A DNA stretch of 64,000 bases, from the NCBI RefSeq assembly GCF_900111995.1, contig NZ_FOKF01000013.1:1-64000 (forward strand), in the 5' to 3' direction. How positions within the stretch are numbered: position 1 is the stretch's first letter; every line of letters begins with the position of its first letter. The notes under the pieces were generated by a model. It saw only the letters and a list, made by a program, of their open reading frames with translations. It did not search any database and had not been told where the DNA came from. The DNA comes from Collimonas sp. OK607. Lineage in GTDB: Bacteria; Pseudomonadota; Gammaproteobacteria; Burkholderiales; Burkholderiaceae_D. Positions 15,472-24,626 of this stretch are shown here, one piece after another. Made by a program: the position numbers and the translations under genes.

Positions 15472-15888
15472 TCACTCATGGATTCGCTTGCCCAAATACT
15501 GCAGCTGCTTTCCGATAGTGAGTCCTTTCATGGGTACCTCGAAGGATGCAAGGTGCGGCTCCAAGAATTTCCGGTATTTCTGCCCCGCCAGGAACACAAA
15601 ATGATCTTTTCTAGGCTCAGCACGATCTTTAAATTGCTCCAGAACCCGCTGCGCCCAGGCCTGCACCTGGCAAGAAGGCATATTGTTGAGCGTGAGGTCG
15701 TAGGGCTCGATTTCAGTGTCCAAATCGAGTAAACCATATTTGGCCGAGAGGATGTAAATTGCGTCTGGCTTTAGTTTCCTGGCAAACTCCAGATTTAGCT
15801 GAAACAGGGGGCTGATGTAAATATCTTGCGATTTGGCTCTGTAGGATAGTTTCTTGCGCACGCATGAAATTAGGATGATTTTCTTCAT
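15472..15888 (-). CDS. DUF6884 domain protein
   Basis: 138 aa. It begins with the family pattern KKIILISCVRKK and contains YISPLFQLNLEFA, ILSAKYGLLD, EPYDLTL and HFVFLAGQKYRK. This is the DUF6884 layout, a small alpha/beta domain often found beside restriction and other defence genes. The biochemical role is unknown. The ribosome site is weak. It is on the same strand as the McrA-like gene, 166 bases upstream of it. From 15889 to 16169 (281 bases) I see no gene. Confidence 0.7.
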   Translation of the reverse strand: MKKIILISCVRKKLSYRAKSQDIYISPLFQLNLEFARKLKPDAIYILSAKYGLLDLDTEIEPYDLTLNNMPSCQVQAWAQRVLEQFKDRAEPRKDHFVFLAGQKYRKFLEPHLASFEVPMKGLTIGKQLQYLGKRIHE

Positions 15889-16169
15889 TTTCTAATTACT
15901 CAAGGCGCTGTTCCGGTCTATTGATGACCAAAAGCATTTCGACACTGCCAAGATCACAATATCAATCATCGATGTGGTTAATGTCAGCAGGTATTTTTTA
16001 CTTATCAAGGGTACCACGACGCCGACCCCCGAATGACGCCGTAGTTGCGGCCCACGTGCATTTTTCTTCTGACTTGGCCCGGCGCAGACGTAACCGCATG
16101 CCTCTGAAATTTTCATTTACATGTATTGTCGCGCACTCTTCATGCACGATTTGTGCATGGAGAAATTTC

Positions 16170-16637
16170 ATGAAGATCAAGCATTGCTCAGCATGCGGCC
16201 AGGTATTTCAGCCACGCCCTCAGGTACCACTGCAGTGCTATTGCGAAAACAAGGATTGCCAACGCGAGCGCCGCCGACGCTGGCAACTGCTCAAGCGTCA
16301 GAGCGATCCGGACTACCAAGATAACCAGGCACGAGCACAGCAGGCGTGGAACCAGCGCAATCCAGGCTACTGGCGCGAATACCGCATCACGCACCCAGAG
16401 TATGCCGAACGAAATCGTGCGTTGCAACGTGGGCGTAACGCCAGCACCCCTAGCGACCCAATTGCAAAGATGGACGCGTCAACGCCAGAAATGCCTCTGC
16501 CATCAGGGATATATCGTCTCAGTATGGTCACGACCGGTGCAATTGCAAAGATGGACGTCTGGACAGTCGAAATAACTGCACACGCGTGCCAGTGCGTGCC
16601 AGACGTAAAAATTGCAAAGAGAGGACGTGTTCGATGA
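16170..16637 (+). CDS. Small CxxC protein of the recombinase/ParB cassette
   Basis: 155 aa from the ATG at 16170, which has GGAG 8 bases upstream. The N-terminus has CSAC (C6, C9) and CYCENKDC (C23, C25, C30), a probable zinc knuckle, followed by a very basic RERRRRWQ helix and aromatic YWREYR repeats. The C-terminal half repeats the peptide IAKMD (at DPIAKMDAS and GAIAKMDVW). I recall relatives of this protein next to serine recombinases and ParB-like genes in other bacteria. Probably a DNA-binding accessory of the element; the function is unproven. Confidence 0.7.
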   Translation: MKIKHCSACGQVFQPRPQVPLQCYCENKDCQRERRRRWQLLKRQSDPDYQDNQARAQQAWNQRNPGYWREYRITHPEYAERNRALQRGRNASTPSDPIAKMDASTPEMPLPSGIYRLSMVTTGAIAKMDVWTVEITAHACQCVPDVKIAKRGRVR

Positions 16638-16805
16638 TTCGATACATGGTGCTACCGTATCGCACACATGCACTCTCGACACGTCACGCGCGACCTCGAT
16701 TTTGAGCTCCTGGTTTCTAGGCAGGAGTTTGCCTTGATGGCAATCGCCATGTGGTAGGTGAAATTCCGAGAGCAGAAATTCCAATTGACTGGGGCGATCG
16801 GGATC

Positions 16806-18371
16806 ATGCAACAAGACGAACCAAGCGATGTTGGCGGGGAGCCGCCGCCGCAACTCAGGGCGGTTGAGTATGTTCGGATGTCGACCGAGCACCAGCAGTA
16901 CTCTACCGAAAATCAATCTGACAAGATCCGGGAGTACGCCGCCGCGCGCGGCATCGAGATCGTCAGGACCTACGCAGATGCCGGCAAAAGCGGCCTGCGC
17001 ATTGATGGCCGAGCGTCTTTGCAGAAACTGATCAAAGACGTTGAAAGTGGTTCGGCGGACTTTACGATCATCCTAGTCTACGACGTCAGTCGCTGGGGCC
17101 GCTTCCAAGATGCCGACGAGAGCGCCTATTACGAGTATCGGTGCCGACGTGCCGGCATTCAGGTCGCCTACTGCGCCGAGCAGTTTGAAAATGACGGCTC
17201 CCCAGTATCCACGATCGTCAAGGGTGTCAAACGGGCCATGGCCGGCGAGTATAGTCGAGAGTTGTCCGCCAAAGTATTCGCGGGGCAGTGCCGACTGATT
17301 GAGCTCGGCTACCGCCAAGGTGGGCCCGCCGGGTATGGGCTGCGCCGAATCCTTATTGACCAGAATGGCGCCATCAAGGCCGAGTTGACGCGTGGTGAGC
17401 ACAAGAGCCTGCAGACCGACCGCGTTATCCTCATGCCCGGCCCGGAAGATGAAGTTCGCACCGTGAACCTGATGTACCACTGGTTCATCAATGATGGCCT
17501 TGTGGAGTCAGAGATCGCCGGGCGTCTAAATGGCATGGCGGTGCATACCGACCTTGACCGGGAGTGGACGCGCGGTACGGTGCACGAGGTGCTGACCAAC
17601 GAAAAGTACATCGGCAACAACGTCTACAACCGGATTTCGTTCAAGCTCAAGAAGCTGCGCGTGGAAAACACGCCCGATATGTGGATCAAGAAGGAGGGGG
17701 CCTTCGAGCCGATCGTGCCACCCGACGTGTTCTACACGGCACAGGGCATCGTGCGGGCCAGGGCGTACCGTTACACTAATGATGAATTGATCGAGCGCCT
17801 GCGCAATCTGTACCAAAACCGGGGCTTTCTGTCCGGTCTGGTTATTAATGAAACCGAGGGTATGCCATCGACCTCTATCTACTCGCACAGGTTCGGCAGT
17901 CTGGTCCGTGCCTATCAAATGGTGGGTTTCACACCTGATCGCGACTACCGATACCTGGAAACCAACAAGTTCTTGCGCCGCTTCCATCCCGAGATCGTCA
18001 ATCAGACTGAAAGCCAGATCGCCATGGTGGGTGGATCGCTCCGGCGCGACCCCGCCACGGATCTTCTTCGGATCAACGACGAATTCAGCATCTCGCTGGT
18101 GCTGGCGCGCTGCCAGACACCGGAGAGTGGCCGGCATCACTGGAAGGTTCGGTTCGACACCAGTTTGGTGCCGGACATTACCGTGGCAGTCAGACTGGAC
18201 CAAGCCAATCAGGCAGCGCTGGACTATTACCTATTGCCGCGGCTGGACTTCGGGCAGCCCCGCATCAATCTGGCAGAACGTAACCCGATCGAGTTTGAGA
18301 GCTATCGATTTGACAGCTTGGACTACCTGTACGGGATGGCAGAGCGGATACGCGTCAGGAGAGCAGCATGA
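16806..18371 (+). CDS. Large serine recombinase
   Basis: About 521 aa from the ATG at 16806 (in-frame alternative 16758). The resolvase catalytic domain covers residues 18-170. The nucleophile is Ser26 in YVRMSTE, and the conserved arginine segment is YDVSRWGRFQD. Next comes a 'Recombinase' domain (about 185-300, GYRQGGPAGYGLRR and LTNEKYIGNNVYNR). The C-terminal part lacks an obvious zinc ribbon. Such enzymes catalyse site-specific DNA integration or excision. Its stop overlaps the next start (ATGA), so it is translated in an operon with two ParB-like proteins. Confidence 0.9.
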   Translation: MQQDEPSDVGGEPPPQLRAVEYVRMSTEHQQYSTENQSDKIREYAAARGIEIVRTYADAGKSGLRIDGRASLQKLIKDVESGSADFTIILVYDVSRWGRFQDADESAYYEYRCRRAGIQVAYCAEQFENDGSPVSTIVKGVKRAMAGEYSRELSAKVFAGQCRLIELGYRQGGPAGYGLRRILIDQNGAIKAELTRGEHKSLQTDRVILMPGPEDEVRTVNLMYHWFINDGLVESEIAGRLNGMAVHTDLDREWTRGTVHEVLTNEKYIGNNVYNRISFKLKKLRVENTPDMWIKKEGAFEPIVPPDVFYTAQGIVRARAYRYTNDELIERLRNLYQNRGFLSGLVINETEGMPSTSIYSHRFGSLVRAYQMVGFTPDRDYRYLETNKFLRRFHPEIVNQTESQIAMVGGSLRRDPATDLLRINDEFSISLVLARCQTPESGRHHWKVRFDTSLVPDITVAVRLDQANQAALDYYLLPRLDFGQPRINLAERNPIEFESYRFDSLDYLYGMAERIRVRRAA

Positions 18372-19270
18372 CGGAAAAGATGGAGTCTGGAGAGATGCGA
18401 ATGATCCCGATCGATCTAATCGATGTCCTCAATCCCCGGGAGCGCAACAAGGGGGTATTCGATGAGATTGTCGGCAACATCCAGACGATCGGGCTGAAAA
18501 AGCCGATCACCGTCACCCCGCGCGCCGGACCAGATGGCACTGAGCGCTACATGTTGATTTGCGGCGAAGGTCGTATGAAAGCGTTCCGATCCTTGGGTGA
18601 GAATACCATTCCGGCCTTGGTGGTGACAGTCAGCGATGAGAACGCGTACATCATGAGTTTGGCTGAGAACATAGCCCGCCGTCAATACCGTCCGCTGGAA
18701 TTGCTCGTCGGCATCGAGCAACTCCGCGACCAGGGATATGACAAAAAGATCATTGCCCAAAAGACCGGACTGACCGCTGAGTACGTCAACGGCATCCTAT
18801 TGCTTTTGAAAAACGGCGAGGAACGCCTGCTGGTGGCGGTAGAAAAGGGACGCATCCCCCTGAACGCTGCTCTGACCATTTGCGGTGCGGGGGATGACGA
18901 CAAAGCCATTCAGGCCGCGCTACAGGATGCCTATGAATCCGGCAAACTGCGCGGCAATCGACTGATCCAAGCTCGGCGCGTCATCGAACGCCGGCAAACA
19001 CTGGGCCGTTCTGTTCAACGTGGAACGCCACGTAAGTTGCCAGACGTCACGACGTCTAGTTTGGTCAGGACCTATCAAAAGGAAGTCGATCGTCAAAAGC
19101 AGATGGTGAAAAAGGCGGAGATCGCCCAGCAGCGTCTGCTGTTTGTCGTCAGTGCCATGCGCGAACTGCTGGCCGACGAGAATTTCACCACCCTGTTGCG
19201 TGCGGAGGGCCTGGATACCCTGCCGAAATACCTCGCTGAACGTATCTTGTCAGGAGGGCGAGCAGCATGA
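18368..19270 (+). CDS. ParB/Spo0J-type protein A of the recombinase cassette
   Basis: 300 aa. An N-terminal ParB domain (about 12-110) has the box GEGRMKAFRSLGE (the CTP-binding GxxRxxA segment) and AENIARRQYRPLE. A helix-turn-helix region follows (KKIIAQKTGLTAEYVNGIL), then a basic C-terminal coiled coil. Overlaps both neighbours by 4 bases (ATGA). True ParB needs ParA and parS, but no ParA gene is present, so partition is doubtful. More likely a DNA-binding partner of the recombinase. Confidence 0.82.
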   Translation: MTEKMESGEMRMIPIDLIDVLNPRERNKGVFDEIVGNIQTIGLKKPITVTPRAGPDGTERYMLICGEGRMKAFRSLGENTIPALVVTVSDENAYIMSLAENIARRQYRPLELLVGIEQLRDQGYDKKIIAQKTGLTAEYVNGILLLLKNGEERLLVAVEKGRIPLNAALTICGAGDDDKAIQAALQDAYESGKLRGNRLIQARRVIERRQTLGRSVQRGTPRKLPDVTTSSLVRTYQKEVDRQKQMVKKAEIAQQRLLFVVSAMRELLADENFTTLLRAEGLDTLPKYLAERILSGGRAA

Positions 19271-20145
19271 CCAAGGTATCTCTCGGATTCGATCTTGAGC
19301 CGCTGATAGTACCCATCGACAAAATCCTGCCGTCTCGCAAAACGCCGATGGGCGTGGCCACATCCAAAAAATTCATGCAGATCCGCTCTTCAATTCAGGA
19401 AATCGGACTGATCGAGCCCTTGTCAGTGGGGCAGGCGGATCCCAAGACGGGCCAGCACATCCTGCTTGATGGCCACATTCGCGTCATCGCGTTACGGGAG
19501 TTGAGCTTTGGCGAGGTGCAGTGCTTGGTTGCTACAGATGATGAGAGCTACACGTACAACAGTCGAATCAACCGCCTGTCCACGATCCAGGAGCACTATA
19601 TGATCCGGCGTGCAATTCAACGTGGGGTTACGCCGGAACGACTGGCGAAGGCGCTCAGCGTCGATACGCGCACGATCACGCGGAAGGCGACACTGCTCGA
19701 GGGGATCTGTCCGGAGGCCGGTGAACTGCTGAAGGACCGTCACTTCGCCACCGACATTTCCCGGGTGTTGCGCAAAATGAAGCCCACGCGCCAGGTCGAA
19801 TGTGTTGAATTGATGGTTTCGGCCAACACTGTCACTGTCGCCTATGCCGAAGCGATGTTGGTCGCAACCCCCACGGAAATGCTGGTCGAGGGGAAAAAGC
19901 CAGCGAAGTTGACGGGCCTGACCCAGGAGCAGATGGCAAAAATGGAGCGCGAGATGAGCAATTTACAAGGGCAGTACAAAATGGTCGAGCAGACCTACGG
20001 GCAGGACGTTTTGAATCTAGTGCTGGCCAAGGGCTACCTAGCCCGGCTCCTGGAAAACAAGTCCGTCGCCCGTTACCTGAAACAGCGCCAGCCTGACGTG
20101 CTGGCCGAGTTCGAGGTAATCGTGCAAACGGTGTCGCTTGATTGA
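19267..20145 (+). CDS. ParB/RepB-like protein B of the recombinase cassette
   Basis: 292 aa. The ParB-type N-terminus contains GQHILLDGHIRVIALRE, where the usual GxxRxxA box is DGHIRVIA. It continues as a RepB-family plasmid partition-like domain (HYMIRRAIQRGVTPERLA, a helix-turn-helix and a glutamine/methionine-rich coiled coil near 215-245). It starts inside the stop of the previous gene (ATGA). Two different ParB-like proteins in tandem without ParA are unusual. A role in the same mobile element is inferred from coupling. Confidence 0.8.
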   Translation: MTKVSLGFDLEPLIVPIDKILPSRKTPMGVATSKKFMQIRSSIQEIGLIEPLSVGQADPKTGQHILLDGHIRVIALRELSFGEVQCLVATDDESYTYNSRINRLSTIQEHYMIRRAIQRGVTPERLAKALSVDTRTITRKATLLEGICPEAGELLKDRHFATDISRVLRKMKPTRQVECVELMVSANTVTVAYAEAMLVATPTEMLVEGKKPAKLTGLTQEQMAKMEREMSNLQGQYKMVEQTYGQDVLNLVLAKGYLARLLENKSVARYLKQRQPDVLAEFEVIVQTVSLD

Positions 20146-20486
20146 TGAGGAAATCTTGGTTGGGGAAGCGGGAAACCAAACCGCGTCCGCATATTGAGAT
20201 AGATAGTAACATGTCCCCATAGGGGCATGAAATCGAGAGTTTGGACGTTTTCCCCTGAAGAGCGCTTTGCTTTGGGGCGCTGCGTACTTGATTGGTGACT
20301 TCTCGGTCAGTAGGCTAGTCAAACATCAATGTGATTCCGGCGTCGCTCCCCCAATTTCGCGTTCTCACGTTGGTTGAGTGCCCTCGGCGCCGTGATCTCC
20401 CTGGCTCCGCGCATAGCGCAGGCTCATCCAATGCCCCCTGGCCCTACGCAATGTTCCCGAATCCTACCAAATCCAGCCATTTACAG
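20146..20486. other. Gene-free spacer before the defence operon
   Basis: About 340 bases without a supportable coding region between the cassette and the defence operon. The right part is C-rich (many CCC runs, GGGGCATG near 20221). I see no clear terminator or terminal repeat. Confidence 0.5.
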
Positions 20487-20515
20487 TTGCTGCCTTGAAA
20501 ATTTTGCACTATCCT
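20487..20515 (+). promoter_or_regulatory. Candidate sigma-70 promoter of the defence operon
   Basis: TTGCTG (20487-20492) and TATCCT (20510-20515) are 17 bases apart, about 30 bases before the HTH gene start at 20546. Each box has two or so mismatches to consensus, so this is tentative. Confidence 0.35.
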
Positions 20516-20545
20516 GTCGTCGTTTGTCCTAATTTGGTCATCACC

Positions 20546-20800
20546 ATGTCAACAAGTACCAGCGAGGGCCAGATCCTCACAATTAAGCAGGTCGCGGACT
20601 ATCTGAAGGTCACCGAGCGAACGATCTACAGATTGGCTGCCGCCAAAAGAATCCCGGCCTTCAAGGTTGGAGGGACGTGGCGGTTCTCGCGCGCAGACAT
20701 AGACAGCTGGATCAAGCAGCAGTCTATGGAGGCGCTCGACCCGAGCCGTGAAGAGGAATACACGGGCAAGAGCCAAATTAATGATGGGGAGCGAAAGTAA
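20546..20800 (+). CDS. Excisionase-type helix-turn-helix protein, first gene of the defence operon
   Basis: 84 aa. The HTH_17 signature is complete: LTIKQVADYLKVTERTIYRL, then IPAFKVGGTWRFSRADIDSW. The ATG at 20546 (TCACCATG) is chosen because the domain begins ten residues later; a longer frame to 20495 adds non-conserved sequence. The stop TAA overlaps the start of the DUF499 gene (TAATG). Such proteins act as excisionases or small repressors. Here coupling to the operon suggests a built-in transcriptional regulator. Confidence 0.82.
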   Translation: MSTSTSEGQILTIKQVADYLKVTERTIYRLAAAKRIPAFKVGGTWRFSRADIDSWIKQQSMEALDPSREEEYTGKSQINDGERK

Positions 20801-23625
20801 TGCTTGGACTGACACTAAGAGAAGAATTTCGGGGTAAACGTCTCAAGGGGACGGCCATTGAGCTGTCCAACGAATCAAATACCGGCGCGACTCAGATTGC
20901 AGCGCAGGATTTTCTGGATATCACGTATCCCACGCACGATCTGCTGAAAGGTATCGAGGCCGTTGGCCCGAACCAGGGGCGACCGGTAGTGGTGATTGGC
21001 GAGCGCGGTCTCGGTAAGTCGCACTTGATGGCAGCTCTCTACCACGCAGTGAACGATGCAACATCGACCGGCGCTTGGCTGAATTCCTGGGCGACCACGC
21101 TTGGCGATCCGCAGATTAGCAAGATCGCGCTCCGCAGCGAGATGCTCGTGATCGGCGAAAGCCTGCACCGCCAGCGCTACAAATTTCTGTGGGATCTTCT
21201 GCTTGAACGCCATCCCCACGGCACCTACATCAAGGGCAAGTGGGAAGGCATGGGAGCGGCGAAGACCGACATCCCTTCAGATAAGCTGATCCTTGAGCTG
21301 TTGCAGCACACGCCCACGATGCTGCTGCTGGATGAATTCCAGACGTGGTACGACGGCCTGACAAACACTAAGCAGTACCCGTGGAAAAACTGGGCGTTCA
21401 ACTTCATTCAGATCTTGTCGGAGATCGCCAAAGAGCACCCTGAACTACTGGTGCTCGTCATTTCAGTGCGCAACGGTGGCAGCGACGCTTACCAGCAGGT
21501 ACATCGTGTCAATCCGGTCGCTATTGATTTCAAGGCTGGGGGCAATGCTGAACGTATCCAGCAGGATCGTCGGCGGATGTTGCTGCATCGATTATTCGAC
21601 AACCGTCTACAGATTTCTAGTACCACCGTCGAATCGCTGGTGGCCAAACACATCGCGGAATATTTCCGCCTGATGGATATTCCAACCTCAGAGCAAGAAC
21701 GGAAACGAAGCGAATTTGTTGAGTCCTGGCCATATGCACCGCATCTGCTACGTTTACTAGAAGAGCAGGTGTTGATAGCGACTGACGCACAGGAAACGCG
21801 TGACATGATTCGCATCCTAGCTAACCTCTACAAGAGTCGCGGCGAGGCCGTTCCGGTACTTACTGCTGCTGACTTCCGCCTCGATGACGATGCGTCGGGG
21901 ATCGGTGCGTTGTTGGATTCAGTATCGAACGAGCACCACCGCACGCTGCGCGCCAAGGCACAGCAGAACATTATCTCGGTGACCGAAGCCGTGCCTAACC
22001 ATGCAAGCCTTGCACCTCACCTGCAGGAAATCGTTGGGGCGTTGTGGTTGCGCTCGATTGCTGTGGGCAACCTTGCCGGTGCAGAGCCCGTGACACTGCA
22101 GGCCGACATCACGCGAGCCAAGGCTATTGACGACAACGCCTTCCAAGTTGAACTGGCCACGGTCGTCGAGAACAGCTTCAACATCCATCAAGACGGCTTC
22201 CGTCTCGTCTTCCGCGAGGAAGAGAACCCACAGGCCAAACTGATGGCCTGTGCGCGTAACGACAAGCTGTTCTCTGATGGCTCTGACCTTGCCCAACTCG
22301 CCAAGGAAATACGTTACGTCATTGGCGGTACTGAAGAGGTTGCCAAGACCTTCCGCGTCATTGCACTCCCGAAATCCTGGCCGTCTGACCCGTGGTCGCC
22401 GCTCGACGAAACCGAGCAGCCCGACCGGTGGGATGACCGCCTGCCAATCCTCGTATTACCGGAGGAGCCGGACAAGCTCAATGAGCGCCTGGGTCGATGG
22501 GTGAAAGACCATCTGCAGAAGCGTCGTAACACCGTTCGCTTCCTGCTACCGCGCTCGGGCTTTTCGAATGCTTTCCAAGACCGCGATCTTCTGATCCTCG
22601 CCCGCGCCGAAATGAAGGCGCAGGAATGGAGCGGCCAGAATCCTGAGTATAAGAAACTGCACACCAAATATCAGGGCGAGCTGCGCGAAATCCTGAAGAA
22701 GCGCTTTGACCGTTTTGCCGTGTTGCATCGCTGGAATTTCGGCGACCCGAGCCAGTGCGAATTCAGTATCGAGAGCTTGAAGAAGCAAGGCGCGCAGATC
22801 CCCGAAGGAATCGAGGAAGCCTTGGTCAACGATCTGTTCGTGCCAGAGGACTTTGAAGATCTCGTTCTGGAGGCCGCTGGCGACAACTCGCCAGTCGGGA
22901 AGCTGCTGCGCGAATTGCAAGAACCGCGACCAGCTGGACAGGACTGCATTCCGTGGCTAGGCGAGACATCGATGAAGGAGCGCATCCTTCGTCTTTGCGC
23001 GCGCGGCAGGGTCGCAATCAACCTGCGCGGCATGGAATTCCTGCAAGCCCAGCCCGGCGAGGATGAGGAAACGGCGTGGAAGCGCCTGCGTCCAAAGCTC
23101 TCCTACACCGGACGCCAGCTTGACGAAGTCTTCCTATTGGAACCGTCTGCAGTGCCGACAACGGGTGGCACTACACTACCCACGCCGCCTGCCGGAGATC
23201 CCAATGGTGGTGGCCTATTTGATAGCGGGGTAACACCACCGGCGTCACCTACAGGTGGCGGCACCGCACCCGGCGGATACACAACACCCCCCCCGATCGG
23301 TGGTGGGATTTTTGGCGGTGAGTCGACCAGTGTCGACGGTAAGCCGCGCGTGAGCCTGAGTAACCCGGCCACCTCGGCGCTGAACCTTATCGGCAGACTT
23401 GAGGGATGGGGCGTAAATGCTGCGACTCGCCTTCACGAGATTCAAATCAATGCTTCCGGTACGAGCAATAGCAGGCTCGTTGATGCATTGAAGATCGTCG
23501 GCGAAATCAACACCGAGGTAACGATCAAAGTGTCTGCAGCCACGGGCGCGCAGGTGAAGGAACTACTCAAGAAACTGCCTGATGGCATGACTTTCGAGAT
23601 CGCCCTTGAAAAGGAAGACAACTGA
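20800..23625 (+). CDS. DUF499 AAA+ ATPase, BrxC/PglY-like
   Basis: 941 aa. Walker A is GERGLGKSH (67-75) and Walker B is LLLDEFQ (175-181). The layout (ATPase at the N-terminus, long helical middle) is that of DUF499/COG1483 proteins, the large ATPases of BREX-like systems. Residues about 785-845 form a proline/glycine/threonine-rich low-complexity linker, then a small C-terminal domain. A GGGGAGC-type ribosome site precedes the ATG. The stop overlaps the PglZ start (TGATG). It probably powers recognition or methylation of DNA; the exact role in BREX is not settled. Confidence 0.88.
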   Translation: MLGLTLREEFRGKRLKGTAIELSNESNTGATQIAAQDFLDITYPTHDLLKGIEAVGPNQGRPVVVIGERGLGKSHLMAALYHAVNDATSTGAWLNSWATTLGDPQISKIALRSEMLVIGESLHRQRYKFLWDLLLERHPHGTYIKGKWEGMGAAKTDIPSDKLILELLQHTPTMLLLDEFQTWYDGLTNTKQYPWKNWAFNFIQILSEIAKEHPELLVLVISVRNGGSDAYQQVHRVNPVAIDFKAGGNAERIQQDRRRMLLHRLFDNRLQISSTTVESLVAKHIAEYFRLMDIPTSEQERKRSEFVESWPYAPHLLRLLEEQVLIATDAQETRDMIRILANLYKSRGEAVPVLTAADFRLDDDASGIGALLDSVSNEHHRTLRAKAQQNIISVTEAVPNHASLAPHLQEIVGALWLRSIAVGNLAGAEPVTLQADITRAKAIDDNAFQVELATVVENSFNIHQDGFRLVFREEENPQAKLMACARNDKLFSDGSDLAQLAKEIRYVIGGTEEVAKTFRVIALPKSWPSDPWSPLDETEQPDRWDDRLPILVLPEEPDKLNERLGRWVKDHLQKRRNTVRFLLPRSGFSNAFQDRDLLILARAEMKAQEWSGQNPEYKKLHTKYQGELREILKKRFDRFAVLHRWNFGDPSQCEFSIESLKKQGAQIPEGIEEALVNDLFVPEDFEDLVLEAAGDNSPVGKLLRELQEPRPAGQDCIPWLGETSMKERILRLCARGRVAINLRGMEFLQAQPGEDEETAWKRLRPKLSYTGRQLDEVFLLEPSAVPTTGGTTLPTPPAGDPNGGGLFDSGVTPPASPTGGGTAPGGYTTPPPIGGGIFGGESTSVDGKPRVSLSNPATSALNLIGRLEGWGVNAATRLHEIQINASGTSNSRLVDALKIVGEINTEVTIKVSAATGAQVKELLKKLPDGMTFEIALEKEDN

Positions 23626-24614
23626 TGACGCTCGACGCCGGAGTCCTACACCGCCTGACCAAGGGCGCGCCTGAAGACGCGTGGCGCGTCATCATCAACA
23701 AGGCAGTCGAGATCGCTGCGAAGCCGCTGGCTGCAGGCAACGCCCCGAGTGAGGTTACCAAGCGCGACCGCGAGATTGGCACGCTTGATCACTTCCTGTC
23801 CACCAGCGGATGGGATCTGTGGCAAGCCTTCGGTGATACCGTCGAGCGCACCTCGGATCGGCTGGTGCGTTGGTGGAACGAGCCTTACAGCGCCAAAGCA
23901 GTGCTGATCCTCGACGGCCTCTCGCTACGCGAACTACCTTGGCTTCTACAAGGCGCGAAGGAACGTGGCTTTACCCTGCACGAGGTCACCGCTAACGCGT
24001 CCGAATTGCCGGGTGAGACAAACGAGTTTGCCCGCGCGCTGGGCTTCGGCAGCCGCAGTCAGCTTCAAAACAACGGCGGCGGTCTGGCCCATAGCCTCCA
24101 ACCGGCACACACCGAGTGCGTCGACATGGCGTGGAAGGATTGCGCAGGTCTGATCGATGCCGCGCCCAACTGGGTGTTCTGGCACCACTGGCCGGACAGC
24201 AAGGTACACGACGGCGCTGGCGCAGGCCAAGGCCTCGACACCCTGACACGAGACGCGACCGAGCAATTGGGTAGCGACGATTTCTGGACCTTCGTCGAAC
24301 GCTTGGCGACAGGACGTCGGCTGGTAATCACGTCCGACCATGGTTACGCCGCCACAGGCTACTTCCCCGATGCCGATGGCGAGGTCAGTCAGTTTCTAAA
24401 GAAGACCTTCGCCAGTGGGCGCAGCAAGGCTGGCGCTGGTGAGACCGGCCCTTTCGTGCCACCCGTCGCGATGCAAATTAATAGCCCTCACGGTGCTCAC
24501 CTTCTGGCCGTTGGCCGCTGGAAGTGGAAGAGCCAAGGCGGGTACCCAACGATGACGCATGGCGGCCTCTCGCTGCTCGAGGTGTTGTCGCCGTTCGTCG
24601 AAATCACGAAATAA
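23625..24614 (+). CDS. pglZ: Short PglZ-domain protein
   Basis: 329 aa. The alkaline-phosphatase-like PglZ fold is seen in KAVLILDGLS (D97) and VITSDHGYA (D238, H239), with a histidine- and tryptophan-rich middle WVFWHHWPDSK. BREX PglZ proteins are usually 650-900 aa, so this is a compact form with little more than the domain. The start overlaps the DUF499 stop. PglZ is the hallmark protein of BREX and Pgl systems and is needed for defence. The predicted hydrolase chemistry is a family inference. Confidence 0.85.
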   Translation: MTLDAGVLHRLTKGAPEDAWRVIINKAVEIAAKPLAAGNAPSEVTKRDREIGTLDHFLSTSGWDLWQAFGDTVERTSDRLVRWWNEPYSAKAVLILDGLSLRELPWLLQGAKERGFTLHEVTANASELPGETNEFARALGFGSRSQLQNNGGGLAHSLQPAHTECVDMAWKDCAGLIDAAPNWVFWHHWPDSKVHDGAGAGQGLDTLTRDATEQLGSDDFWTFVERLATGRRLVITSDHGYAATGYFPDADGEVSQFLKKTFASGRSKAGAGETGPFVPPVAMQINSPHGAHLLAVGRWKWKSQGGYPTMTHGGLSLLEVLSPFVEITK

Positions 24615-24626
24615 GGAACGCGCTGC

